From Cristatella mucedo (lineage: Eukaryota; Bryozoa; Phylactolaemata; Cristatellidae), in assembly GCA_009760855.2 (NCBI GenBank), contig WPIO01000006.1, positions 7,945,001-7,970,000 on the forward strand: a DNA stretch of 25,000 bases, in the 5' to 3' direction. Position 1 is the first letter of the stretch; each line of letters starts with the position of its first letter. Position numbers and translations under genes: made by a program. A model generated the notes under the pieces. The model was not told the origin of the DNA. It worked only from the letters and a program-made list of their open reading frames with translations, and did no database searches. Positions 10,301 through 16,763 of this stretch are shown here, one piece after another.

Positions 10301-10459
10301 CTCGGCCCGCTCAACAAAAGCTGCTACTTTTGCAAGTCTCCTCGGCATCTGGTGGCCGACTGTCCCGCGAGGACCGAAGCAGCCGACCCGAAGGCGGAAC
10401 CAAAAGCCGTCGCTTCGGAGCTCGCAGCGCTTCGGTCTGCTTCCGGTGCGCTGTTTTAA
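651..10459 (+). CDS. lin-28: LIN28 RNA-binding protein, complete four-exon gene
   Basis: Joining 651-759, 1739-1866, 3806-3978 and 10252-10459 gives 618 nt, or 205 residues plus TAA, close to the usual size of LIN28 (about 200 residues). Seen in order: a short Ser/Thr/Gly-rich N-terminus (1-48); a cold-shock domain (about 52-115) with KCKWYN, RGYGYIV, DVFVHQ and [13 protein letters not shown]; a basic linker (121-137); CCHC knuckle 1 (C138, C141, H147, C152); knuckle 2 (C161, C164, H169, C174); and a 31-residue tail. This domain pairing is unique to LIN28. Known family role: a cytoplasmic/nucleolar RNA-binding protein that blocks pre-let-7 processing, promotes its uridylation, and controls developmental timing and stem-cell growth. 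All introns are GT-AG, and phases 1, 0 and 2 match across each junction. Exon 1 is the least certain part. Intron 3 is mostly transposon sequence. Confidence 0.93.
760..1738 (+). other. lin-28: lin-28 intron 1
   Basis: Bounded by GTGAGT and CCCAG. It contains one retroelement 3' tail (about 1160-1240). Nothing else is recognisable. Confidence 0.55.
1160..1240 (+). mobile_element. CR1/L2-like LINE or SINE 3' tail remnant
   Basis: GCATATGTAGAATGTCTAAG, then AGAGATTTAGCTCTCTGAGAG and a TTATTATTATT end, parallels the 3' ends at 16610-16663 and 22711-22774 (pattern CCTAGAAAGAGAT..AGCTCTCTG..GCTATAT..ATTATTATT). GCATATGT also occurs at the SINE junction at 22710, so this may be a decayed SINE. Confidence 0.5.
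1696..1866 (+). other. lin-28: Possible alternative lin-28 first exon
   Basis: An ATG at 1696, preceded directly by an in-frame TAG (1690-1692), is in frame with the cold-shock domain if the 1738 acceptor is not used. It adds [14 protein letters not shown] before the shared sequence and would give a 183-residue form. LIN28 genes in other animals do use alternative first exons. Without transcript data this is only a possibility. Confidence 0.3.
1739..1866 (+). CDS. lin-28: lin-28 exon 2: first half of cold-shock domain
   Basis: The acceptor is a pyrimidine-rich tract ending TTTTCCCAG at 1738 and the donor is CAG|GTGACT at 1867. The exon carries [17 protein letters not shown] (RNP1 region) and EDVFVHQ (RNP2). 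The GKCKW opening and the VFVHQ end are typical of LIN28 rather than of Y-box proteins. The loop between RNP1 and RNP2 is short (PDDGGE). It ends in phase 0 right after VHQ, and the domain continues in exon 3. A read-through past 1866 meets a stop at 1933. Confidence 0.93.
1867..3805 (+). other. lin-28: lin-28 intron 2
   Basis: Contains an imperfect (GA)n tract (2714-2780), a 15-bp tandem duplication (3026-3055) and short TTGTCGTTTA repeats (3649-3710). Open frames at 2089-2603 are on the minus strand or lack domains. No further gene is recognised. Confidence 0.7.
2714..2780. repeat. Imperfect (GA)n microsatellite
   Basis: A GA-rich tract interrupted by GGGAGAGAAAG and a short G run. Confidence 0.95.
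3806..3978 (+). CDS. lin-28: lin-28 exon 3: second half of cold-shock domain and linker
   Basis: The acceptor is CTTTTTACAG at 3805 and the donor ACCAG|GTAGGG at 3979. In the frame set by exon 2 it reads [19 protein letters not shown] and then [14 protein letters not shown], matching the LIN28 pattern of a GFRSL block, a VEF strand and a V-x-GP end, followed by GSDHRPR like the GSERRPK linker. It ends in phase 2. The leftover AG joins the first A of exon 4 to make the Arg before the first zinc knuckle. A 206-codon open frame from 3822 covers the same DNA in another frame and is a shadow. Confidence 0.93.
4028..4250 (+). mobile_element. LINE (CR1/L2-like) fragment, C-terminal region
   Basis: Encodes [20 protein letters not shown], then [30 protein letters not shown] and, after a 2-base frameshift near 4191, [16 protein letters not shown]. 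This is the region C-terminal to the reverse transcriptase in CR1/L2 elements. Closely similar copies lie at 9252-9892, 15385-16663 and 19832-20838. It starts only about 50 bp inside lin-28 intron 3 and is truncated at both ends. Confidence 0.85.
4322..4390. repeat. (TG)n microsatellite, about 34 units
   Basis: An uninterrupted TG run following the LINE fragment. It creates false Cys/Val or Thr/His open frames on both strands. Confidence 0.98.
4391..5225. other. Intron 3 DNA with no recognised feature
   Basis: Moderately AT-rich sequence. No open frame of note, no RNA gene and no recognisable repeat. Confidence 0.5.
5225..5460 (-). mobile_element. Probable ancient LINE reverse transcriptase remnant
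   Basis: On the minus strand about 5455-5390 reads [20 protein letters not shown], close to the motif B region of non-LTR reverse transcriptases ([15 protein letters not shown]). The following frame ([17 protein letters not shown]) does not obviously match. It is only a short stretch, so it could be chance. Confidence 0.35.
5725..7385 (+). mobile_element. LINE family 1 copy A, degenerate CR1/L2-like
   Basis: Begins mid-element with [20 protein letters not shown] and [16 protein letters not shown] one-base shift in the T-rich stretch near 5875 moves the frame to [32 protein letters not shown] (motif A) and [20 protein letters not shown] (motif B). Motif C is YADN instead of YADD. An extra A near 6467-6472 breaks the frame again; later pieces ([43 protein letters not shown]) continue in other frames. 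It ends in a 3' UTR, ACACCCACATAGTC..GGAGTTACAGACG, shared with copy B at 23.6 kb. It lies inside lin-28 intron 3 and cannot encode an active enzyme. Confidence 0.93.
5880..6500 (+). pseudogene. Reverse transcriptase palm remnant of LINE copy A
   Basis: The longest intact piece of copy A (about 206 codons): fingers and palm of a non-LTR reverse transcriptase, from [16 protein letters not shown] to [12 protein letters not shown]. Motif A (AAFDTID) and motif B ([11 protein letters not shown]) are intact. The motif C Asp pair is YADN, so one catalytic metal-binding Asp is lost. A frameshift ends it where copy B continues [19 protein letters not shown]. Confidence 0.9.
7386..7950. other. AT-rich intron 3 DNA, nothing recognised
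   Basis: No open frames, RNA genes or clear repeats. Confidence 0.5.
7979..8025. repeat. Perfect 22-bp inverted repeat with 3-nt loop
   Basis: Arms 7979-8000 and 8004-8025 (CACATTCCTTCCTCCATCCA.. and its exact complement) separated by GAT. It stands at the 5' edge of the degraded coding repeat that follows. Confidence 0.97.
8026..8720 (+). pseudogene. Degraded copy of a dispersed protein-coding repeat
   Basis: In shifting + frames I read [33 protein letters not shown], then [37 protein letters not shown] and [20 protein letters not shown]. This order (Q-x-LNDL, AELL-x-S-x-LK-x-x-NLL, DG-x-C-x-CN, NP-x-E-W-x-LFIDSS-x-RSLK) resembles, from memory, a large family of uncharacterised proteins found in many copies in arthropod and cnidarian genomes and probably transposon-borne. 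Stops and at least three frameshifts break it. Identification is by pattern only; the parts after about 8480 are less sure. Confidence 0.45.
8721..9250. other. Intron 3 DNA, nothing recognised
   Basis: No gene-like frame; unique-looking sequence. Confidence 0.45.
9252..9892 (-). mobile_element. LINE family 2 fragment with 3' UTR
   Basis: Minus strand: [77 protein letters not shown], then [11 protein letters not shown] and [14 protein letters not shown] roughly 200-bp 3' UTR follows (CATGCTGACCCTGTGCATGTC, TTCCTTTGCAGCAAATGCAA, AGTGCCTAGAAAGAGA). It is 5'-truncated at about 9892, frameshifted, and lies antisense in lin-28 intron 3. The fragments at 15.4-16.6 kb are close relatives. Confidence 0.9.
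9893..10251 (+). other. lin-28: End of lin-28 intron 3
   Basis: Turns GC-rich from about 10010. The polypyrimidine tract and CAG acceptor at 10251 are the only clear signals. Open frames here are continuations of exon shadows. Confidence 0.6.
10252..10459 (+). CDS. lin-28: lin-28 exon 4: CCHC zinc knuckles and C-terminus
   Basis: The acceptor is CTCGGCCTTTTCAG at 10251. After one base finishing the split Arg codon, it reads [15 protein letters not shown] (CX2CX5HX4C), the spacer PLGPLNKS, then [14 protein letters not shown] (CX2CX4HX4C). The paired knuckles, the 8-residue spacer and the trailing P are the LIN28 signature; these knuckles recognise GGAG-like RNA. The remaining 31 residues are Ala/Glu/Lys rich and stop at TAA 10457-10459. 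Two longer open frames over the same DNA are shadows. Confidence 0.95.
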
Positions 10460-11160
10460 CCTCAGCCCTCACTAGCGTGCGCTCTCTCTAGGAGGCTCGC
10501 CTATTCGAAAATCGTCGCTAAACCAAACGCACCGCGACATTCTCGCCGTCTCAACGCTGAAGGATGTCGAATAAAAAAATGCAGCTTCGGCAGCCTCTGA
10601 CGGCGGTGTCTGTAAGCTAAGCGCTGACGCACTCGAGGAGAGCGGCGTCTCCGCAGCTGCCAGAGCGGAAGCGGAAATTGGTACGGCTGCCACGACTCTC
10701 GTCTGTCGAGGGCATCGCTCGTGCCCCACTGCCGCCTCCAAGCATCGCGGCAACCGAAGAGCCCCGTCCCCGCCGAGGGCACTTTCTCGCCGAGCGCTCT
10801 CAACTGTGGCGATCGCGAAATCGACATTTGCAACAGTTTGCGGACAGTTGACAGGCAGAGGATTTTCGCTCGCTGTCTCGTATTCGTCTCGCAAATGTTT
10901 GTCGGAGGCTGCGGAAATTTTGCTTCGATTTATGTATACTCGTTTTATGATCAGCTAAAGTATCAATTTCTTATAAAGTCCATGAACTCGCTTCCGTTTC
11001 CGTCCTTTTTTCTATGTGGTAAATTAGCAATCGCACGTACACTTGTGGCTTCTGTAGCCTCGACCCGCTGCACTCCCCGCAGCGTCGGCCTAAGGAAGCT
11101 ATTTGGAGCCAAATTCACCCGATCGGTCGTCCCGAGGCAACCATCGGCTAGCTGACTGCA
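10460..11160 (+). other. Probable lin-28 3' UTR and flank
   Basis: Starts right after the stop codon. AATAAA at 10570-10575, 111 nt after the stop, is a plausible polyadenylation signal. The GC-rich part to about 10900 supports long open frames on both strands (for example 140 codons on the minus strand from 10894), but none shows a domain. I found no CTACCTC let-7 site on the + strand here. Confidence 0.4.
10570..10575 (+). promoter_or_regulatory. Candidate polyadenylation signal AATAAA of lin-28
   Basis: A canonical hexamer 111 nt downstream of the lin-28 stop. It sits in GC-rich DNA where chance AATAAA is less likely. Confidence 0.4.
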
Positions 11161-11504
11161 CGAGCAGTCGTTTCCGATGATCGTTGAATGCCGAATTTTC
11201 TGTTTCAAAATCTCGCTAGCAACAGAGAACATGACACCATTAGTGTCCACTGACCTGCAGAATGAACGTCGAAAGTGGGGTGTGATATTGTTCTGCATAT
11301 ACAGAGCCTGTTTAATACAGATTTTTATAATACAGGGTATAAAACAGCCCCCAAAACCAACAATACATGTATGAGGTAGGAAATCAGATAGCGTATAATC
11401 CTGGGCTATTGGACCCAGTCGCGTATGGGCTGATTGGCTAAGTCAATGACCCGCTTCCGGCTCTCTACCCGCCACGCAGTCTGCCATCTGCGAGGCTCGC
11501 CATT

Positions 11505-11768
11505 ATGTACTCGCCGGTGCTGTTCGTCATGGGCCCGAAGAAGGACCCGAGCTGGAGCCGCTTTCATGACCAGTACAAGCCGTGGGCATACAAGATGGCC
11601 TCCTACTGCACGTTCGAAACGTGCGACGAGGCGGTCATCGCCGCCGTCGGCCTGCTGAAATCGTACCGGTCCTCGTGTGGTGGCAAAGCCGACAGGAACG
11701 TCGGCCGCCTGCCGAGTGGTCCGCCTTCTAATCGCGATAAAGTGACCATGCAGTCGGCGCCAAGGTGA
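11505..11768 (+). CDS. Unrecognised coding-like segment, possibly an exon
   Basis: From the ATG at 11505 the frame encodes 87 residues beginning MYSPVLFVMGPKKDPSWSRF and continuing WAYKMASYCTFETCDEAVIA and AVGLLKSYRSS. The first roughly 57 codons end almost always in G or C and have a balanced, globular-looking composition rich in aromatic residues. After about 11675 the bias fades, while another + frame reads HFFYCPTTDEMAPSCTKMVN to a stop near 11868. This suggests a frameshifted or spliced gene. I do not recognise the family. Alternatives: a terminal exon of an unplaced gene, or a retrocopy. The 142-codon antisense frame is a shadow. Confidence 0.4.
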   Translation: MYSPVLFVMGPKKDPSWSRFHDQYKPWAYKMASYCTFETCDEAVIAAVGLLKSYRSSCGGKADRNVGRLPSGPPSNRDKVTMQSAPR

Positions 11769-11869
11769 CAGTGCATCGACACGTTCACCGGCGGGCTCAT
11801 TTCTTCTATTGCCCGACGACCGACGAGATGGCACCGAGCTGCACCAAGATGGTTAATGATTTTTTATGA

Positions 11870-13740
11870 ATGTATTGAATACAATGCGCATTTATACATG
11901 TATATACTTAATTATAAATTACCGGATCGAAGCGATCGTAGTGAGCAGAATATTAGGCGTGAGATCGAAGCACGTCGTTTGCTCCAGCAATGGCTAAACG
12001 TAGTTCATCAAAACGGCATCGGCGCCTCTGAGTAAGGTCACATGAGCTACTTCTTGGGGACCTGAAACCACCAAGCAAATATGAAAGGTGGCTAGAGTTT
12101 TTTAGTGTCGAGGCTGTCTCGATTAAGACAGCTACCTGCTGGTGCAAATGACGAAGAAAAGGACCCCTACAGCCAGAGTTTCCTTTAAAGAGTTTAACAT
12201 TTGCCGTCAGCACTTGCATTGCTGTCGCATTCGACGCAAGCGGCAGAAGACGAGTTGACGTCGTCTAATCGCAGCTGCTTGACTGACAAGTAGCAAGCAG
12301 TCGCTGAGCAGAGCTCCCAGCAGGCGTTCGCTCCAGGCTGCTCCAGTTCCGGTGCGGCCGTATCCGTTCTGAGCGTGTCGCCTCCGCACAATCTACTCCG
12401 TGCGCAAGCTGTCTGGTCATTGAGCCACAGGCCGATAGCTCAGGCCGCTAGCACAGGCCGACCGCGCGCGCGCGCGCGCGCCCGCGCCGGCGCCTTGACG
12501 GGCTACGCAGGAGGCCGCGAGGAGCGCTTATTCGAGGGGCGCTTATTCTTTCTGATTCCAGCTGGTCACGTGCTGCATTCTGGCGTCTCTCTCCGATGGC
12601 CGCACGTAGCGTCTGACATAGTTGCAGCTGTCGAGTTCGCTAGCGCCGGCGGCGCCGCGCTTTCCTGGCGCCGGAGCAGCGGCGCCGGCAGCGGATGACC
12701 TAACCTTGGTCCTCGGCACCGGGCCCCTCTCGGGCTTCGTCAGCAGCGGCGGCGGCGGCAATTTGTTTTCTTTCTCTAGAATCGTCAAGGCAGATGTCAC
12801 GTGCCCAGTTCAGGGCTGGCTGTAGGTAGGCTTTCGCACGATAATGCGGATGCCGGCGGGCGAGCGAAGGAAGCGGTGAGATGCGGTGGCACTGCCGGTC
12901 TTAGCGGTTGACATGCGAGCGAACCGCTCGGAACGGACTGAGAGCTGAGAGCGAACCGCTCGGAACGGGCTGAATGCGCTCGCTTAAGACGCGGCAGACG
13001 GGCAGAGCCCGTCGATTCGCTGCGAGCAGCGATAGGGACGATGGCTATTCTAGTTAAAACATCTAGTTAGAACATCGCAGTGAGCAGTGATGGTGATTCT
13101 AGTTAGAATACGTTCTTACACGCGCGAGTTTTGAGCTTCGGAGCCTTAAACGAGCCCAAGCTGGAGGCTTCGCGAGCCGATTTCGCACGCTCGAGCACAG
13201 ATCGGCATGGCCGGTACTAGGAAAGACTAATTTGGCACACGTTTCCATAGTTGAGCCTGGCTCATCGCATGAAGGATCAAAGAGCAGACGATACGCTCGC
13301 GGCTCCAGCGGCTCCGAGCGGAGATGCATTAGTGAGCGCTTATCCTTCTTTCTTTGGTTTCAGGTCGTCAAATTTCACTACGTAGCCTGCCATACCCGAC
13401 ATGCAATCGCGACACTTGGACGGTTCAAAAACAGGAATCGAAATTGTAGAGCCATTGCTCATGTCTTTGCGACCCCGATGCTGTCTTAGTGGTAAACAGG
13501 GTATCCGGCCTAGGCAAGCGTGCAAAAGCGCACAATTTATGTGCTAGGGGAACCACACGAAATAATTGAAGTCGCTGGTTAGTGTGGCCCATAACTTATA
13601 CTCAATCGTGTGCAGGTAAGCAAATAACACAGGATAAAGACAGGTCTACCGAGGCGCTATAGAAAAACATGTCAATTGCTGCTTCAAGTCACAACACGAA
13701 CGGTTTCATAACACGCTAAAGGACAAATCACTCGGACAGA
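11870..13740. other. Intergenic DNA, no recognised gene
   Basis: AT-rich at 11860-11930, then CpG-rich at 12340-13000, including a (CG)n run near 12463-12482 and a 25-bp direct repeat (GAGCGAACCGCTCGGAACGG..) at 12917 and 12949. Open frames here (107 aa + from 12375; 85 aa - from 12800) are low-complexity Ala/Gly/Arg. I could not assign exons. Confidence 0.4.
12917..12973. repeat. 25-bp direct repeat, 32-bp period
   Basis: GAGCGAACCGCTCGGAACGG followed by ACTGA or GCTGA occurs twice, with a short AGAGCTGA spacer. Confidence 0.85.
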
Positions 13741-13749
13741 GAAAAGGCT

Positions 13750-13945
13750 TCATGGAGAGCGTAGAGTTTTCAGCTTCTTTTTGTAAAGCTTCAAATCAGG
13801 AGATGACGCGAAGTCAGTTGAAAGTGAGCTCCGAGCTTTGGAAGCATTCGAATAATAAGAATACACTTGATAAAGCGCCGTCAGAGAGCTCAATCTCTTT
13901 CTAGGCGCTTTACATTTGCTGCAAAGGAAACACGATCGAATGGTT
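13750..13945 (-). mobile_element. Two head-to-tail LINE family 2 fragments
   Basis: Minus strand: a 3' UTR end (CCATTCGATCGTGTTTCC, TTTGCAGCAAATGTAAAGCG, CCTAGAAAGAGATTGAGC, TTATCAAGTGTATTCTTATTA) is followed directly by a C-terminal coding piece (NASKARSSLSTDFASSPDLK, LYKKKLKTLR) equivalent to sequence that normally lies upstream of the 3' UTR. So one copy's tail abuts another truncated copy in the same direction. Confidence 0.8.
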
Positions 13946-13947
13946 AA

Positions 13948-14036
13948 CCACGTTATGCTTGCTGACTTTGTGAATGCTATCACTAACCCTTCGACCGTGC
14001 TTCCTTTGCACCAAATATAAAGTACATCCTTCTCTC
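13948..14036 (+). mobile_element. LINE family 2 3' UTR fragment, opposite strand
   Basis: TTATGCTTGCTGACTTTGTG, CACTAACCCTTCGACCGTGC and TTCCTTTGCACCAAATATAA match the + strand 3' UTR at 20709-20785. It is followed by the AT-rich tract at 14039 and stands head-to-head with the preceding minus fragment. Confidence 0.7.
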
Positions 14037-14038
14037 TC

Positions 14039-14114
14039 TATAAATAAATAAATAAATAAATAAATATATATATATATATATATATTTATGTATATGTATA
14101 TGTATGTATGTATC
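14039..14114. repeat. (TAAA)n / (TA)n / (GTAT)n compound microsatellite
   Basis: Seven TAAA-type units, then a TA run, then GTATAT/GTAT units. It could be an expanded LINE tail. Confidence 0.95.
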
Positions 14115-14471
14115 GTGACTGACAGGTGCTATCCGTTCAGAAATGAAGTTTAGATGTTACGTTGTTTAGGTGAGTATGAGATAGTCGTAGAACAGCATGA
14201 TTCCTTTGCCCGGTCACGCTTTTTCTGCGACAGCTCCATTCAGCTCCTCGAGCTCCGTCGTTCAGCGTCCGCCATTTCCACGGAGCCACTTGGGAAGCGC
14301 GCGCCGCCGAAGAGCTTGGCTCGAGCGGTGACCTCGCGCTTGCAGACGCGCGCGAGCGCTACCGGGGTGCGCGCCCGTTGGTTCCGAGCGACGAGGAGAA
14401 AATGAAGAAAACGAAAAAGTGAGGACAGCAAGAGAGCCCGACAGGTGGAACGCGAACGCGAGCCGAGCCGG

Positions 14472-14541
14472 ACGCAACGCAGGATCCAGGTCGCGGCGCG
14501 CGGCGAAGGCGGCACGCCGCGACCTGGATCCTGCGTTGCGT
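14472..14541. repeat. Perfect 27-bp inverted repeat, 16-nt loop
   Basis: Arms 14472-14498 and 14515-14541, exact complements; each contains AGGATCCAGGTCGCGGCG or its complement. The loop is GC-rich. It ends 52 bp before the first CGG tract. Confidence 0.97.
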
Positions 14542-14593
14542 TCGGCCGCCGCCGCCGGAGCGTGTCCACACGTTCTCCTTGGACGGGGACGGA

Positions 14594-14672
<79 letters not shown>
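14594..14672. repeat. (GGC)26 tract
   Basis: About 79 bp of uninterrupted GGC repeat. Confidence 0.98.
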
Positions 14673-14673
<1 letters not shown>

Positions 14674-15060
14674 AGCAGAGCGAGCGTTGACGAGAACGCC
14701 GCCGCTCTGCAGACAGGCTCCCTTGAGCCTTTTAGCCGACGCCGCCGCCGCCCTACGCTACCCAACGCTGGAGTCGAAGAGACGCAGCCCCGCCACCAAG
14801 CGTTGCGACCGCCGACGGCCGCGCATGTCGTTGTAAGGCCGCTGCGGCGGCCCATCGTCTCTGGCATTCGCCAGGCCCGCAGGCCATTAGGCCGCGGGCC
14901 GCGCTTCCGCCACGCTGCTGCGCGCCACGGCGCTCTACCGTTGTTGATCCTGCACGCTGCTTAGCCGCGAAAACATGCGGCAACAATGGTCGCTTCACTG
15001 CCCGCACTTCGCAGCTTCTCCTTAACTTAACCCGCCGCCTGCCTGACCGGCAGGCTGGGT

Positions 15061-15118
<58 letters not shown>
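15061..15118. repeat. (GCG)19 tract
   Basis: About 58 bp of uninterrupted CGG-type repeat, 390 bp after the first and in the same orientation. Confidence 0.98.
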
Positions 15119-15384
15119 AAGGTTGGACGGCGCCGGTTCTGCTATTACTGCGCCGCTTTTTGTCCCTCAGATCTGTATCTCATTCCTCTCCCCCCCTCAG
15201 CTCACACGGCCGCCATCGCATAGCCGATACGAGCGCTCGGGAAGGCGGCGAAGTAGCGTGAATATAATGCCGATACGGCCAAAGTAGCAGTTTTAGGCAA
15301 ACCTGAAAGCGCTAAAAAAAGGGACACCTTAATCCATAATGTGTGCTCCGCCGGCTACACGTGCCGCTCCGCAGTTAGACGTCT

Positions 15385-15569
15385 AAATTGGTCCATGCAT
15401 TTGTGAGATCCCGTCTTAAATTCTGTAACTCACTGCTTGCTGGTCTACCGGCCAGTGCAATCAGGCGCTTAAAGCTGGTGCTAAACTCTGCAGGTAGTCT
15501 TGTCTGTCGCGAGCATCGCAATTGCCTCACCACACCACTTCTCGCCGACCTGCACTGGCTACCAGTCAA
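15385..15569 (+). mobile_element. LINE family 2 copy, 5' part, split by insertion
   Basis: Encodes [54 protein letters not shown] and HWLPV, stopping at ACCAGTCAA. The continuation resumes at 16113 on the same strand; see 15570-16112 for the interrupting element. Confidence 0.88.
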
Positions 15570-15600
15570 TAATAATAATAATAATAGTAATAATAATAAT
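15570..15600. repeat. (TAA)n tract, tail of the nested LINE
   Basis: TAA units with one TAG interruption at the 3' terminus of the minus-strand element. Confidence 0.9.
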
Positions 15601-16112
15601 GCACTTGATAAAGCGCCCTCGGAGGAATTGATCTCTTTTATTTGCTGCAAAGGGAGATGCAATTGAATGGTAAGTAAAATCATGCTTGAAAAACAAACAC
15701 AATGAATAACATGGTTAGGGGTGACATGCACAGGGTCAGCATGCAAATGTGGTTAGTGGCAGCATGCACAGTGTCAGCACACATAAGCACATGAAGGAAG
15801 AATCACAGGGACCCACTAAATGCTGTCCTAAATAGGTGTGTTTTTAGGTTCCTTTTAAATGTGGTCAGGTCAGGGGATGTTCTGACGCAGGTCGGGAGGG
15901 AGTTCCAGGCTTTGGGAGCATACGAACTAAATGCACGGTCTCCAAAGGATTTAAGGTTTGTACGAGGTATTGGTAAACTGTTGGATTCCGAAAAGCGGGT
16001 GGTACGATGTTTGGCCTGATGGGGGAGTATATCTGAGAGATAGGCAGGAGCCATAGAATGAAGGGACCTAAAAGTGAGCGACAAAACCTTGAAGTCAATC
16101 CGTTGCTTGACT
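15570..16112 (-). mobile_element. LINE family 2 copy nested in opposite orientation
   Basis: Minus strand from 16112: a 5'-truncated element starting AGTCAAGCAACGGATTGACT, coding for [40 protein letters not shown] and [17 protein letters not shown], then a 3' UTR and a (TTA)n tail that reads (TAA)n at 15570-15600. It is flanked by AGTCAA at 15564-15569 and 16113-16118, a candidate 6-bp target-site duplication. Confidence 0.85.
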
Positions 16113-16663
16113 AGTCAAGAAACACGTCGACTTCAAGGTTTTGTCACTCACTTTTAGGTCACTTCATTCTTCGGCTCCAGCCTAGCTATCCAATCTACTT
16201 CCCCACTAGGCTAAGCATGGTACCACCCGCTTTTCGGAATCTAACTGCTTACCCATACGTCGTACAAATCTCAATTTCTTTGGAGACCATGCCTTTAGTT
16301 CGTATGCTTCCAAAACCCGGAACTCACTCCCCACTTGCATCGCGAAATCTTCTGACTTGTCCACATGTACAAAGAAACTTAAAACGCATCTATCTATGAC
16401 AGTATTTAGTTGATCCGCGTGATTCTTTCTTTATTTGCTTGTACGTGCTGACTTTATTTGCTTGTACGTGCTTGTACTGTGCATGCTGCCACTAACCATA
16501 CTTGCATACTGACGCTGTGCATGTCACCCCTAACCATGTTGTTCTTGCTGTTTATTGTGCATGCTACCACTAGCCATTCGATCGTGCTTCGTTAGCAGCA
16601 AATGCAAAGTGCCTAGAAAGAGATCGAGCTCTCTGAGGGGGCTATATCAAGCGTATTATTATT
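16113..16663 (+). mobile_element. LINE family 2 copy, 3' part, resuming after insertion
   Basis: AGTCAAGAAACACGTCGACT continues the element cut at 15569 (the same order occurs uninterrupted in the copy at 9252-9892). Coding pieces NLTAYPYVVQIS, PKPGTHSPLASRNLLTC and [10 protein letters not shown] are followed by the 3' UTR and an end AGTGCCTAGAAAGAGATCGA..GCGTATTATTATT. With the nested copy it forms a roughly 500-bp inverted repeat. Confidence 0.88.
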
Positions 16664-16763
16664 CTTCACGGCCACGGGTTTACGAGCGGGCGAGCGTGAA
16701 ACTGCAGAGCCTGACTTACTAGCCTGCGACGCGAATCGGGCAATACCGCGCGGCCAGCCTCAC

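Larger units (their letters stand above)
14115..15250. other. CpG-rich block with CGG tracts and a hairpin
   Basis: Very GC- and CpG-rich. Long open frames in several phases are poly-Arg, poly-Ala or poly-Gly from the CGG tracts and do not look like proteins. It could be a CpG-island promoter or 5' UTR; no start or splice signal stands out. Confidence 0.4.

Noticed and set aside
11370-11380. let-7-like TGAGGTAGG on the + strand downstream of lin-28
   Set aside because: Only nine bases match let-7, there is no hairpin partner nearby, and as a target site it would be on the wrong strand for lin-28 mRNA.
14262-14964. Long frames on both strands (201 and 181 codons) with poly-Arg or poly-Ala
   Set aside because: Produced by the CGG tract and the inverted repeat; no plausible protein sequence outside it.
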